A DNA stretch of 64,000 nucleotides from Hymenolepis diminuta (GCA_900708905.1 CAADRB010000020.1:1874644-1938643); one strand, 5' to 3'. Positions 12,101 through 24,283 are shown, numbered from the stretch's first letter. The notes: generated from the sequence alone by a model not told the origin. Made by a program: numbers and translations.

Positions 12101-14873
12101 TGCCAATTAAGAATCATCACCGGGCAGGACGGCGCAGACGTGAGTCAACGTGAGCATTTGTCAAGAATGCTACAAGCAATTCGAGAAATTTATATGTTAC
12201 TCTACAAAAAGTGTGCCTAACATACTTGTAATCGACCGTCTCCCATACGTCCTTTCTAATATCGTCTACGTATTAGATAATGTGATGTAAATGAAATTTT
12301 AAAATAGAACAAATTGTTTTGGCATAATAACCGATCAAATGAAATAAATCCGTTTGTATTTTTCAGAAAATATTGCGAAGATGAATTTAAGTAATTATAC
12401 ATATGAAATATTATACTATAGTAATTATGACTCACTAAATGCTTTTCATTCTTTTTAGGAGAAAGAGGCTTTTGAAAGCCTAATCAGTCTCCGTGGTTCA
12501 ATTGTCATCAAGAAGACTGAAACAGTAATACCTGTCTCCGAAGGCAAAGAAGTCCCAACCGTTTTTGTGGATGTTCGCGAATTTCGAAGCGAATTACCGG
12601 CTCTCTTGCATCGAAAGGGCCTAAAGGTAAATAAATTTTAGATAAATAGGTAAATATTCATAGGTAAATCCAATAACTCTCACAATCGGTGACTATATCC
12701 TTGCTCCACATATCTGTGTCGAACGTAAATCAGTCAGTGATCTGATCGGATCTCTGAATTCCGGTCGGTTATATCAGCAGTGCACTGCTATGTCTCGTCA
12801 TTACATTCATCCTGTTCTCCTCATTGAGTTTTCGATGCCAGCGCACGGTATTTATTTTAGTTAAAACATAAAGTCTGCTCAAATTCTTTTAAGTAGAAGT
12901 ATTTGTTTCACGTTCGGTTTCTCCCTTTAAGGTATAACGTACAGGGCTCCTCGCTTCCCTAACTCAACGGTATCTTCAGCAGGAGCCTCTTTTGCACTCT
13001 TCACCGGCCGAAATGCAGTTGTTTCAGCTGATTCGCGGACGGATTTGGATCCGCATCACCTCCTGCCACGACTGGTCCTCTTGATTCTGCATTTTCCACT
13101 TTTGAGAGTGCTATGGAGTGTTACACCCTACTGTACTGCGGAACTCTTTGCAGAATTGAAGGTTGGAAGAGCGGAGCCTACTGTAGAACAGTTGCCACAA
13201 GTAAGTTTATTCAATCGAATATTATTGACCTAGGTATCTATCTATAGTTCTTCTCGTTATAAGAATCGATGCGATGCTGTAGACTTGTTAATCTCCTTTG
13301 ATTAGATGTTCCATTTTGTATTGAACCGAGTATCTCGAGTTAGTCCATCCTTCACGAACGTAATGTAAATAGTCATAACAAGGGAGAAAGAGGTAGGATA
13401 AGCTGATGAGAAAAATTTTCATGCCCTTAAGGGAAGTTTTAACAACATCTGACTTGAGTAGAGAGATTTTCTCGACAGACTCGTATTCTACCACCTCTGG
13501 TTGATAAGAAATTATTAGTGTGGTTGGATGTCCTCCGATGAATTTCGATCTCATGGCCTCCTATTTGGCAGACCTGTAACACTGTGCAACTGGCATTCCA
13601 ATTCTCATTTTAAACAAATGAGTAGCTTTCTGGAATCTTCCTGATGGGAAAGTTGCGTTCTCTTGCCTTTCTTTGCCTGTTTTAACCATGTATGGATGGT
13701 CATTCCGTTCACTGGGTGAACACCAGTGGTTATCTAATCCGTGAAATCTGACTTTGTACACAGGCCATCGGCACACGTGGCACTGAATTGCAATTTCAGT
13801 TACTGAGTGCTCACCATCGCATTTCGAAACTCAGCTAACGCCACACATGCTAATTGTCGTGGCATTTTTTGTCAATGATTGTATTACGCTCGGACGCTCC
13901 TTTATAAAACTACATCTACTGTGACCCTAGGAAGAGGACTTGTAGCTCAAATAACTGATTTTACTATACAAATGAATTCGTTTATATAGAATTGAATATA
14001 TGGAAAATATCCATGTGCGAGCTTAAAAACTAAATTATCGACAAACCAGTACACAGGGGATGAAGCTTGTGAACTTCGTTCAGGTGCATCGAAAACATTC
14101 GGTTAGGCCTCCTAACAAATAATTAGTGCACTTTGTTTACTGCTTTTAGGACAGCGACGGTTTGGGTGAAGAGAATGCTGAAGCCGTTGAAATGCTCCTT
14201 CGATTACCTGGAATCTCCTGGCGCAACTATCGTCGCGTCATGGCCCGTGTAGACAGTATCGCCGAGTTAGTTGATTGCTCTCTCGAACGTCTGAATGAAA
14301 TCTTGGAAAACAGGTAGGTAGAGCTTGATGCTATATTTAAAGTAATACCAAATCTTGATTATGAAGCTACTTTTGGAATCCAACTTAGAAGTTCCTTCAA
14401 TAGCATTAGCAGGATACCAAAATGAGAACATCAAGAGTTAAGTAGGACCATGTGCATATTCGACAACTGGGAATGAATGAAAGTGGAAAGAAGGAAGGGT
14501 AGGAAGTTGAAGGCGTCGGTACTGAGCGAGGGAAACTCGAGACGTGATAAACAGACAAAATCAAATAAATTTGGGGGAGATGTCTGGTTTTGTCCCATGT
14601 GATTCATCTTGTAATTTTCTGAATGAACAGACCTATGATTTTTTGCATATACTAAACATTCATTCAATGTAATTTCCTAATATCTAACTTTTTTGTAGTG
14701 AGTGCGCTCAGCGGCTGTACAACTTCTTCCACTCAGAATTTGCTCCGCCTCCACCATCAGAAGAATCGACAGAAGGGACGTCGTCTTCGTGTTTAAGTTC
14801 TGGATTAGCTCCTGGAGCCAAAAGACCTCGGTTTGCTCTTGCTGCTCGCGTGAAAACTCTATCCAAGAAATAA
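9146..14873 (+). CDS. ERCC4: DNA repair endonuclease XPF (ERCC4), complete nine-exon gene
   Basis: Catalytic subunit of the XPF-ERCC1 structure-specific nuclease, which cuts 5' of lesions in nucleotide excision repair and acts in crosslink repair. Exons: 9146-9757, 9795-9944, 9982-10279, 10317-11167, 12459-12626, 12664-12847, 12932-13200, 14150-14313, 14699-14873. All join in phase with GT-AG sites, giving 956 aa (human about 916). The degenerate helicase-like domain starts with [12 protein letters not shown] and includes [23 protein letters not shown] and KAFTDNAIA. The nuclease core shows [11 protein letters not shown] (about 673-683), GDYIL (702-706) and [12 protein letters not shown] (712-723), the GD...ERK active site. 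The C-terminal helix-hairpin-helix, which pairs with ERCC1, spans about 857-905 ([17 protein letters not shown]). The ATG at 9146 precedes the conserved LLEYE block; an in-frame TTG six bases upstream was rejected. Four introns are exactly 37 nt. Confidence 0.96.
9758..9794 (+). other. 37-nt spliceosomal mini-intron, XPF intron 1
   Basis: Begins GTGGGT and ends CGTAG. Removing it joins EELQ to VFLTAGS in phase 0, as expected for XPF. Without splicing, the frame hits a stop within the intron region. Confidence 0.85.
9945..9981 (+). other. 37-nt mini-intron, XPF intron 2
   Basis: Begins GTTTGT and ends TTTTTTAG. Removal gives [16 protein letters not shown], which matches the conserved DPLWHQL region of animal XPF. 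The unspliced frame reads on to a stop without that motif. Confidence 0.9.
10280..10316 (+). other. 37-nt mini-intron, XPF intron 3
   Basis: Begins GTTTGT and ends TTCTTAG. It splits a CGA codon (phase 1) and links [11 protein letters not shown] to TYCVELPPK. This is the same donor hexamer and the same length as intron 2. Confidence 0.88.
11168..12458 (+). other. XPF intron 4, large intron
   Basis: A 1.3-kb intron beginning GTAAGC and ending TTTTTAG. It lies between the linker ending TRLRR and the exon beginning EKEAFESL, which read continuously in animal XPF. No nested gene was recognised. Confidence 0.8.
12627..12663 (+). other. 37-nt mini-intron, XPF intron 5
   Basis: Begins GTAAAT and ends TTCATAG. 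It lies between the [11 protein letters not shown] and GDYIL...ERK halves of the nuclease active site. Removal is phase 0 and gives [19 protein letters not shown]. Confidence 0.9.
13560..13795 (-). repeat. tRNA-like SINE-family fragment in XPF intron 7
   Basis: The reverse complement contains a segment matching the shared body of the dispersed family (ACGGATTAGATAACCACTGG and GTTCACCCAGTGAACGGAAT), as in the copies at 34.2 and 38.9 kb. Copy limits are approximate. Confidence 0.5.
14340..14600 (+). repeat. Dispersed purine-rich repeat (family B) fragment in XPF intron 8
   Basis: Contains AAGAGTTAAGTAGGACCATG and GGGAATGAATGAAAG followed by a G/A-rich stretch. These line up with the repeat at 46.4 kb (GAATTGAGTTGGATCACTAG, AGGAATGAGGG). 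The antisense strand yields a spurious 78-codon frame. Boundaries are approximate. Confidence 0.4.
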
Positions 14874-14941
14874 CTACTCATAAATTAACCAGTAGTTGGG
14901 ACTGATGCATTTGCTACTTGTTTATAAGATTTCATATTTAA

Positions 14942-14947
14942 AATAAA
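14942..14947 (+). terminator. Polyadenylation signal AATAAA for XPF
   Basis: Canonical AATAAA about 70 nt downstream of the XPF stop codon at 14871-14873, followed by a T-rich run. It is the nearest canonical hexamer on that strand. Confidence 0.55.
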
Positions 14948-15019
14948 AATTAGATTTTGTATAATAATAATAATAGGTTTCTTCGGGGTTGAAGCTGAAT
15001 TTTTGAACACTGATAAGAG

Positions 15020-15140
15020 GACATATGGCCTCGGTGGCGTAGCGGTCAATGTTCGCTTTTGTCAAGTCTGATATTAAAGGTACAGGCCTATTGAATGGCC
15101 TGAACCCCAAGGCTTCATGGTGCCTTCCCTCTGTCCAAAT
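15020..15140 (+). repeat. tRNA-like SINE-family copy
   Basis: The head reads GGCCTCGGTGGCGTAGCGGT, resembling a Pol III A box. The tail GGCTTCATGGTGCCTTCCCT matches the common family tail (GGCTCCATGGTGCCACTCTC at 34.4 kb). The middle is diverged. Confidence 0.5.
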
Positions 15141-16954
15141 TTAAGGATAAATAATGTTTGCTTCAATAAGTTTGAGTAATTTCAGATTGGGATAATATTA
15201 GTAAGCAGGACATTTTATGTCCCTGGGGAACTGTATATATTTTACGTAATTAGACTTTCTTCCTTCCACCTTATACGACTTCACACTTGTTCTAAAAGAG
15301 AACAGAAAAGACAACCATCCCATAATAAGCTGGAAATTTATCACTATCTGATTTAAAGTTAGATGAAAGATGTGAGATGCCAAGCCAAAAGTGGTTATGA
15401 GAATTTAGAAAAATAAAGGCAAAAACACCTAACTGCGATATCGCTGCAAAATTCTACGTAATTTGATTGATTGTTTGAAATTTAACCGTGTTATTGCCAT
15501 AGTAAAGGGCATAAATGCTCTTAACAATCGTCATCTTTCATTTTTTTCCCTATTTTTCTTTATAGGTTGAGATCAGTTGAACTGATTCAGGAATTTTCGC
15601 TTGTCTACATAAAAATATATTTATGTATGAATATAGAGCAAGTTTTAAGAACCAGTTATATCTGCAAACAATGAATGAACTGATTCAAACTAACGATCGC
15701 TTGCTAAATACATTTTAACCGACTAGTTTGTTGGGATAACTCAGGGATTAGAAGAATTCAAAAGCATTATGACGGTAGCTAAATGGAAAGTAGACTAAAG
15801 TCTTAAAATTTTATGATAGAAAATGTGGCTAGGGTGCAGACTAAAGCCCCATAAATAGGTCTTAGATAGCATGGGGAGGAGATCGATGGCTTTAAAGATC
15901 GAGGGATGAGTCATACACAAAACGAAGTAAAGGCGGTAGAAAATCAAGTTAAATCGGTAAGCAACCGTGGGTAAGTCCCAAGATCTCCATAGATTAGCGG
16001 GTGTTGTTAAAGATGGCCACCATCATTGGAGTGTGAAAATTCGTTGTTTTAAGTTTGACTTTAGATATGTCATAATTCAAATAAGTTTGCTAAATTTGAC
16101 TCCGAGGTAAAAGAGGTGTTCTAACTAACGTATTACGGGGTTCATGTAGTATCGTAGAAACAGTTTCTAAACTTTGATTTAACCTCTATTATTGGCTCAT
16201 ATTTCTTACAATTTTTATATCAGATTCTACTACTAATTAGCATAATCTTATGTTCGATCATTAATAATTTTCTACATTCCGTTTTGAGCTTTTTAAAATC
16301 AGTGTGCATATGTGGCTCCATAGCTGTGTAAAATTTTCTTACACAAGTCTGTGTTGGAGACGTGAGATAGCACCTTCTCAACGTGAAACAAAAAGTGCAC
16401 GGGTACTTACTCACGTCCTCAGAAGTGGGGCTAACATCAGCTGACGGAAAAAGGTATGAGCAATTGTAACCACTTGGCAAAATACCCTTCCTAATCCTCC
16501 AGTCCCCAATGAAATCTAAATATCTTGATGGCATCTTCTGCTTTTAATTGTATAGTTTAACTAATTCACTTATTTCATTTAAAATATGAATACAGATTAC
16601 GCATCAAATTGTTTAAATGTTTTGGTGAGCGATCACTGCTTTAGATAGTTCTGTTATCAAAATAATACCAAATCAATGGAAGGGCAGAATCTTTCGGTCT
16701 AATGTGGATTTGTTGAAGAGATAGAAAGCTAGTAATCTATAAACCACCTTCAGACTTCACTTCACAAAGCAAGAGAATATTATGAAAAGATGTTTTAGAG
16801 GCGTAAAGTGGTCTGTGAGTGCAGGTAACCGTAAGGGCGGTCTAGATGATTAGCTACAAAAGTAGTTATTGGGATGAGATAAGTATCAGTAGGAATAAAG
16901 ACCCTGAAGGTATAAGATTGTTCTGTCGAGAGGCTTAGCAGCAAACTTTTAGGG

Positions 16955-17016
16955 CTTTAGTATAAATAAAGTATAAATAAGTTTAAGTATAAGTATTTAT
17001 AAAGTATAAATAATTC
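16955..17016 (+). repeat. AT-rich imperfect tandem repeat
   Basis: Several imperfect copies of a unit close to AGTATAAATAA follow one another, with spacing varying around 9-12 nt. It looks like a degenerate minisatellite. Confidence 0.6.
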
Positions 17017-17515
17017 AGGATATGGAATCTGGTGTTAGAATCTATTTATTCAAAGTCAGATCACTAGTTACTTCGATAAAATTTTACTTGCTCTGCCCTT
17101 TTAACAACTATAATACAAATGACTTTCCAAACTCCCCAAGAATATCACAATTTTGCTGTTGCTTATCTGCTTTCTTTTTTGAATAATTTTGTATAGCATT
17201 TCGTTTGTCAGCTTTTCTTCCTGTCGTAAATTCTATTTAGCGCCTCAGTTTTATTGTGGAATTGCAAATTTCTGCATTTACTAAAAAAACAATGCTATAG
17301 GAAATATTGCCCATTTTCGGTAACTTTAAAACTTTCAGAATAATAATGTCGGAGTTAAGATAACAACTAACGATTTGCAGCTGACACATAACAACAGCAA
17401 TAACTGTCACCAATTTGTAGCTTTTTGGGTAAGAGCTAACAACAATTGTGGAGCAGAACACCGAGAGTTGATTAGACCAAACTGCATTCAAGGTAGCCAC
17501 AACGGGTTTGAAATG

Positions 17516-17563
17516 AGTGACAGAGTGACAGAGTGACAGAGAGAGAGAGAGAGAGAGAGAGGG
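17516..17563 (+). repeat. GTGACAGA tandem plus (GA)n microsatellite
   Basis: Three GTGACAGA-type units lead into an uninterrupted GA dinucleotide run and then GGGGAG. The complementary CT run creates spurious antisense Ser/Leu-repeat reading frames. Confidence 0.9.
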
Positions 17564-20500
17564 GAGCGTGCTGAGGAATGGAGGAGATGAGAAGGAAATG
17601 TAGCAACCGCTAGCTGACACGCGTGCGTTGTTATTGAGTGCAAAACGAAGGTAGCTTTATGTGAGTCACTTGGGTAAGGACGCGCGAGAACATGAGCGCA
17701 GATGTACTTTTTAGGTGAAACGAGGCTGTTATGGAAAGGGGGGAAAGCGATGGGCAAGTTTAGACATGGCAGATAGGGATTATACGTCATAGGGACATAA
17801 AAGGCGTCATTCCAGCTTCGTAGATGAAAAACCGAAGTATTGTCATAGAGAATGAGAATAAAAAGTAATCCTAGAAATGCGTAGTGTTATCCTTCAATAT
17901 TCTATGCAGACATCCGCATGATTTAGAATTCATGTGGATGAAAAAAATGGATTACCCTGTGGTATAAGTATTGATTGAACGCAACAAAGCATACTCTACT
18001 AAATTTGCAATTTATACTAATCAGAAGTTAACTTATCGAATTTGATGTGAACATGATAGTATTTAAGACTAATTCTCAAGAGACTGGTATCGTAGCTGTC
18101 ACATGAGGACTCATCGGTATGTTCAACTCACAAAGGAGACACGCAGTTTTAGTCTTTGCAAACAAATCTACTTTCGGTTCTGACGTGCAACCAGATCTCC
18201 TCCCTACAATCCTCTCTCTCTTCTTCCTCTACAATGTCCACCTCACTCCTAGTTCTTCTGTTTTGTGAGAGGTTACTACCTTTAAGATTATTCGATTCTA
18301 AAGGGAATAATTTGGATTATAAAAGTAGGTTTACTGGGATCAGCGCAACATCTCCGTCATAGTTGGCCCATGTGTGCTCACTGTTTGTTAATGTTCATGG
18401 CACCATTTAACTTCGTTCATGGTTAATAAAGAGCGGGGAGACGAGATTCTTCATTCTCCATCACCTTCATCATCAATAATGAAATATTATCTTTCTTCCC
18501 ATAGTCTCAGGTTTCGGATGTACAGCAGAAATAGTTTGATCACTCATTCACTATTCTGGTCTAAGATACTAATCTCTAATTGTATAATTGGTGGTTTATT
18601 ATCCCTTAAAACGTGCTCTGTAGTAGTTTGTCGGTATTCAAACACAATTGTCGAATTCGGGCAAAATCGTTAGTTTGAAGTGTATGAAGAACACAGGCTT
18701 GGTCATAAATGTCTCAATACTGGAATCATTCATGATTATTTCACCTGAATTAGCATATGGAATTAAACATTTCTTCGTCAAAGATTATACTTTGGAATGT
18801 ATTTCTCAGATATAAATTATTACTATGGCGATGATTACCACTCATTAAATTTTCACCACTCTCCCAAATTTTGTCTTTTCCACTTCAAGTATTCTTAAGG
18901 TATAGGGTTTATTTATTAGTCAAAATATGGCAAACAGAGTTTAAAAACACAGTCTCATCCTTTTAACTACCAAATATACGTGTTCAATTTCTCTTTCAAT
19001 TTATAACTTCTGCTAAATCAGGGCTGGAATTAGCCATCCTGGACTTTGAGCGACAATAATAGCTAGAATTTTGATTTAAATTAATGAATTTGCCAAGTCT
19101 TCGCTCATATAACATGCTAACTAAACTTCTTCGAGTACTCTTAAATCGTGAGAAGATTCCATAGAATTATGTTTAATTAAATTAAGGCAAATTCATAACA
19201 ATATCTTGTGAAACTTAACTAATAGTTTGGTGATCTTGGCAATTTTTCACTAAGTAGTTCAGTGATATAAAGACATATATTTAAAGAGTACATAACACAT
19301 GGCTGATTTAATGGAGAATACACTCGGTCAAGAAGCAGATTAGATGAACTCCGAGAAAAAGATGGTGTAAAAAAATTTTTTTGAAATGGCGATGAAATGT
19401 TGAAGTCTAAATGGCCGTGTCACCAGCCCAATTTTTTCAAACTTATACGGCCTGCAATATGTGCTTTCTTCCGCCTTTACATGGTTTATGTCTGATTTGC
19501 AAAATAATTGATTGCCGCTGTTGAAACCACATATCAAGTGCAATTGTCATTCTGTCACCACTAAAGTAACAACCGCTTAAGAAGGATGTGATCGTCTTTG
19601 TCCTTTATAAGCAATTCGCTCCTTATTCATGTGTCATTCTTATTCAGGGTAGTGACTCAGTTTCTCCGTTAGTCATACAAAGAATACGTTCTCTTTCCAC
19701 ACAAAAGGAATTATTGAATTCCTTAACAAACGTGATAGTAGGTACATACATTCGTACGAATGTTATTATTAGTTCATTGCCGCGTGTTACTGCATAGTTC
19801 AACGAGTTCTGATCCTATTTCATTTTTTAATATTCCTATTTGAATGCTACTGTTAGACGGGAAATTCCATTTACTAAATTCGGAAGGATCTTCTTATCAT
19901 ATCCGTTTGTCTCCGATGACGTATTATAGGATTATGTTTGCCATTATTATTTCCCTACAGGGGAAAAGATATAATTTTAAATATTGAGATAGCATTTGAA
20001 AATAAGGAGCAGGAAAACAATCCGATAGGGTTTGGAGGGAAGAGATCAAATTGAAATTGAGAATATTAAAAGCAACTTACATCATTTGATTATTGTATTC
20101 AAGTTGTATACTATTTCATAGTAGATATACTAAAGTTCCAACTTTAAAATTTCCCAATCTGACATTTAGGTTCGCAGAGTAAACTGGTTGTGTAAACTCC
20201 AAAATAAACAACCGGCGTAAATTCAAAATCTTGATGTCCAGAGTTTAAGAGGCAAATGCTTCGAATATCAGCTTACGATTTTAAAGGAACCAGAACTGAA
20301 TAGTAATATGAGTATTTAAAAGTTGTGAAAGGGAATAGAACGGAAACAATGCGATTAAAATTTGTCATTGTGTGAATTCTGCTGATAGTTTTACTACTCA
20401 AAATCAAAGATAATTAAGGACCGTTAAAATGTAAAACTATAAAATACAGTAGTTATAAACGAGGAGAGCTCGGTGAGGACTTTAGAGGACACAATAAAAA

Positions 20501-21114
20501 GATTATTTGGGAAAAATGAGTACGTTATTTCATTTCTAAGTTCCACAGCAAAGAGATATCTAAGTCGCATATAAGAGTTATTCAAACTTACTCATAAATA
20601 TGACGGTTCTAAAAAAACCAACATTTGTGAAATAGTGATGGGTACTTTTTCTTTTCCGCATTTCACACCATAGGTGTTTTAAGTGCAGACATGCTATATC
20701 TGTTTAACAATAAGTAGTAAACAAACATCCTTCAAATTATTCCACCACCAAATTGAAAGTATCAGATATGAAAGTAAAATTAAAGTAAACGTTCCTAAAG
20801 TAATTGAATTTTCCCGTTTCTCCAAAGCTAAATATTATGATACCCAAATATAATGTCAAATTTCATCTTTTTTTAAGATTAGATTTTATGAATTTATCAA
20901 TTTTTAATTTATTTCACTCTCACAACTGCGTAACATCGGAACAAAAATACAAATTAATGGGAATGTGAAAAATTAACCTTATGCCAATTAGTAAAATCTT
21001 TTTATGGATGGAGAATATGGTACATGCAGTGTGATATATTTATAAATACATATTTTTTCTACAAAAATATACTCGTAACAATCTTAGATTTGAGGTTAAA
21101 GGGAAAAATTCACG

Positions 21115-21141
21115 CTGTTTTTGCTTATCAAAGAAAAACAG
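21115..21141 (-). other. Hairpin 3' of the small membrane-protein gene
   Basis: CTGTTTTT at 21115-21122 is the exact reverse complement of AAAAACAG at 21134-21141. This gives an 8-bp stem with an 11-nt loop, starting 17 nt after the stop codon. It may be chance in AT-rich DNA. Confidence 0.35.
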
Positions 21142-21157
21142 GATATCTATCGTGGGC

Positions 21158-21463
21158 TTATCGCTGAACTGAATATTCATCATCATGGAACGCTTGATTC
21201 GTCGCGAATTCATTCTGCATTCGCATCAGCTGCTCAAACTCTTTTTCCTCCCTTCTCTTTTGTCGTATCTTCTTGTAGGTGAATAGGACAAAGAAGAGGA
21301 CACAGCAGGTGACTCCAAAGAAGAAAATAATAATTCCCACAATATATTTGGGTTCATCTTGGGCCTCTTCCCCCGATCCCCACATACATCCACCAATGAG
21401 GAAGGAGAGAATGAAAAGAGCAAAGAGGATGAATAACACAGGTTCTCCTTCAAACAGCAACAT
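21158..21463 (-). CDS. Small two-pass membrane protein, unrecognised
   Basis: A single-exon frame of about 101 residues that I do not recognise. Two hydrophobic segments are clear: about residues 8-28 (VLFILFALFILSFLIGG) and about 41-64 (YIVGIIIFFFGVTCCVLFFV). The loop between them is acidic (GSGEEAQDEP). A strongly basic stretch follows (KKIRQKRREEKEFE), then a polar tail ending DDEYSVQR. This suggests a small integral membrane protein with a charged C-terminal tail. The ATG at 21463 is chosen because the codons upstream (GTG AAA) give no methionine. The open frame on the opposite strand is a shadow. A CCAAT-bearing GC-rich patch lies about 110 bp upstream. Membrane topology and localisation are inference. 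Confidence 0.6.
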   Translation of the reverse strand: MLLFEGEPVLFILFALFILSFLIGGCMWGSGEEAQDEPKYIVGIIIFFFGVTCCVLFFVLFTYKKIRQKRREEKEFEQLMRMQNEFATNQAFHDDEYSVQR

Positions 21464-21540
21464 TTTCACTCTTTGAGCAGGCTATAACATATTATGTAAG
21501 TGCTTCTTCTGCATCTAAGTTCAATTCACTTTGTTCTTCA

Positions 21541-21650
21541 ATTGGTGTGTTGATGCTCGCTAACCGCTTTCTGATTGGTCGACACTGATACGCGCGCCCA
21601 TGCGTCTCTGAGAGTGCTTTTGAGAAAGGGCGTCACCGCCATTTTCAATG
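21541..21650 (-). promoter_or_regulatory. Probable CCAAT-type promoter of the small membrane-protein gene
   Basis: ATTGG (inverted CCAAT) occurs at 21541-21545 and 21574-21578, next to a CpG-rich stretch (GATACGCGCGCCCATGCG), just upstream of the gene on its sense strand. There is no TATA box. Function is inferred from position. Confidence 0.4.
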
Positions 21651-22084
21651 TAATAGGTTAGAGTTTAATAACTCTTGAAGTATTACGAACTACTTACCTG
21701 TTGCTAGGATACAATGTGAATGTTGAGTCTTTCAAACATGATTTTCGATATAACTGGGAATAACATGGATAATAGCGTTTAATTATAAATGCCTTTTGAT
21801 TAAGGCTGGCAAAATCTTATATATCAATGAAAGATACGATTGTTAACGACCGCATTAGGCGAATTGTTACGCTGTCTTGCGTGAAGAATCATGCTATTTT
21901 GGTACTTAGGTCTTATAATAGTTTTGATTTTTTTCCAAAATTTAAATCACAAAGTTTTGTCCCTTTAAATGATGTAGGCGTATTTATTACCCACGCAGGT
22001 TTAATAGCTTATTGGGATTCTCTCTTTTGAAAGCAGCCTTTAAATTGTTGCTGATTAAATAATTTAAGTAGAATATTACATTTC

Positions 22085-22310
22085 AGGAAGGGGGTGCCGC
22101 TGGTTCAATAATTAATGGGCTCGTCTGCGATGATGAATATAGTAGGTTCGATATCCATCGATACGGTGAACAGAATGGCCAACCACAACGTCTAAATTTA
22201 ACTAATAAGAAGGGTGGCAAAATTTGAGTTTCTCACCAGAGAAACTCCATGATGCTATCCCTCTATCCAAGATGATTTCCAAATTTGCATGGGAGTTAAA
22301 GCTCCAAGAA
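22085..22310 (+). repeat. tRNA-like SINE-family copy
   Basis: Contains a B-box-like TAGGTTCGATATCC, then ATCGATACGGTGAACAGAAT and TGGCCAACCAC. The tail is CTCACCAGAGAAACTCCATG and CTCTATCCAAGATGA. The same order of blocks recurs at 34.2 and 55.5 kb. Confidence 0.65.
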
Positions 22311-23675
22311 AGCAAATTTGTAGGTATGCATTCCTCTTTTCTTCTGTCACAGTCCCAATCTCAGTGATTAGATCCTTTCTAAAGGTATTTAGTTAGCTTG
22401 AAAATAAATGCCAATGGGAAATTAACAAGGAATTACTAGACTCTTTGTTACTCCATTCAAAATAGTTTTATTCCATGCAAGCTTGATTAATCTGAGATTT
22501 CAACTTCATCGCCTACAATCGCCTTTATTCTAGCTGCCCATGCAGACCCATTTACCCAGTCGAGCTCGAGTGGTGACTGGAGATGGAGAAATCATTCCTC
22601 TAGTACATTTCAATACCAGGATTACACTCATATTGGAAAACGAGTGAATGAATGGGAGCACATCCAGCAATCCCCAGGGGGATGTCTCCAATTCAGTTGG
22701 TGATGATAGATAATCTATCTAATATCTATTTACTACTGACATGCTTTCATTTCCGTCAAGAAAAATGCTTATCCACAGATTGAAATCAGTAATTAATGTG
22801 TGAGTGCACTCTAAGTACTTCGGTGGAGTGGTATATAAGCAATCACAAAAAGAACCCATTTGAGTGCATCAAGACATAAAATTCAATGCTTGGACGGTAT
22901 CCAAAATCGATTGTACCATAAATTAGAACAAAATTTGGTTCAGCCCCAAACAGAATCGTTTGGACAGGGCACTAAAAGGGGCTAAATACTTCCATTCCAA
23001 TTTGTTTTCTAATCATCGAGTACTTTAATCGTATTTAATATGCAGTACCTCTACATGACGTCACCGTTGCGTTGAGTTGTCCGTCTCTATAGCATTGTCT
23101 CTTAAATTGGGTGTTGTTGTCTAGGCTCGCGACTCTTTACACCTTTGAACTGACGAATTTTGATTTGTTTCTTCATGTCTTGTCTTAACAATTACAATAT
23201 GTACTTTGTTATGGTGATCTGATTCCATAGTAGTAATAAACCCTCTCCTTCTTGTTGTCCCTCAAATTGTGCTTACTCACTTTTAATGATCCCACCGATA
23301 CATAACTAGATATTTTTTCTTGAATTTTCCTAAAATAACGGCATACTCTTATTTTTGCCTGTATTTACCATGGCTGAAATCGCTATTGTTATTCTCGTAT
23401 GCAGCCACATCCATCCAATTTCGGTTAGGGTTATAATAAAATTAGTACGGTTATACCGATAGTGGACACACGACTCTTAAGAGGTGTTCGAATACGAAAT
23501 CCTAGCGTGCAGGTATAATCATATTTTGTCCGATTCTGGGGTCGCAAATATGCCAGTATGACCATGGGAATGGACTGCTACCAAATGACCAAAGTAGAAA
23601 TTGCTAAGAATAGTGCTAAGCATACATGACAACTTGAATTTATTTTCTTAAGAACCCCAGTGTTTCTAGTCATCT
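22311..23675. other. Intergenic region, nothing recognised
   Basis: AT-rich sequence between a SINE copy and the costars-like candidate. I found no exon with splice support. Confidence 0.4.
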
Positions 23676-24231
23676 ATGAACTCACAACAACAATCCTCAA
23701 AATATTTCAAACAGGAGGGGAAAGATGTCCCAAAACAAACAGGAATTCAAAAAATTACTCAAGACATGAGGAAGACATATTGCAACTAACAAGTTCTGCA
23801 AAAAAATTGCCAATAAAACAGTGGAAATTAATTCTAATCCAAGGGCCCTACTACTCAAGATCATTTCGAAAAGATAACCCAACCCAAAAGGGCCGGCAGC
23901 CATCAGAAAGAAGCTCAGCAAAAATTTGCGCCATCAAAAATGGAGCGCACTCGCCAAAAGCGAGAAATGAAACGAATTTGCAATGACTAACAATCACCGA
24001 ATTCTCGATTTCAAACCCAGTTTAAACTCTACACAATGCTATTCGATGAGGTAAAGCCAAGCTCAGGAAGGAAAGGTGATAGGAGGCCCAATCTAATATT
24101 TTCGTCGCATTCAGGTGAAACTCGCAAGCCTCCTCTCTCGTGCACTGGATTATCGATTATTGGATCTCCACGCTCACACCTGGATAGCTAAGACCTCCAG
24201 TGAAGAAACCATCGCTGTAATTGTTGCCTGA
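23676..24231 (+). pseudogene. Costars-like (ABRA/ABRACL-type) gene, unresolved or decayed
   Basis: The best-supported part is the 3' end. A short exon 24021-24050 (FKLYTMLFDE) ends at GTAAAG, and the last exon 24115-24231 starts after TTCAG and encodes LASLLSRALDYRLLDLHAHT...EETIAVIVA then TGA. This pattern (LFxxV...LL.RA...LLD...W...I.V) resembles the costars domain of actin-binding Rho-activating proteins. Upstream in the same frame are MNSQQQSSKYFKQEGKDVPK at 23676 and a basic stretch FAPSKMERTRQKREMKRICN. In-frame TAA codons interrupt them, and no convincing splice sites remove these. It may be a gene with introns I cannot place, or a pseudogene. An AATAAA lies about 55 nt after the stop. 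The domain assignment is from memory and tentative. Confidence 0.35.
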
Positions 24232-24283
24232 CCGAGCAATCAATCTTTTATCACCTACCCGATTATAACTGAATGTACAGTCT

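Larger units (their letters stand above)
14948..21157. other. Intergenic region between XPF and the small membrane-protein gene
   Basis: No gene was recognised in about 6 kb. It contains one SINE-like copy near 15.02 kb, an AT-rich imperfect tandem repeat near 16.96 kb and a GA microsatellite near 17.53 kb. The antisense frames at 17.2-17.8 kb read Ser-Leu runs through that microsatellite and are not genes. Confidence 0.6.

Noticed and set aside
17237..17790. Minus-strand frames with Ser/Leu repeats
   Set aside because: They read through a (GA)n microsatellite and its flanks and lack any protein-like features elsewhere.
23676..24050. Reassigned TAA codon (alternative genetic code) to explain the in-frame stops
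   Set aside because: XPF, L18a, RPF2 and the large repeat gene all end at normal stops, and L18a and the large gene end with TAA or TAG after conserved lengths; the standard nuclear code fits.
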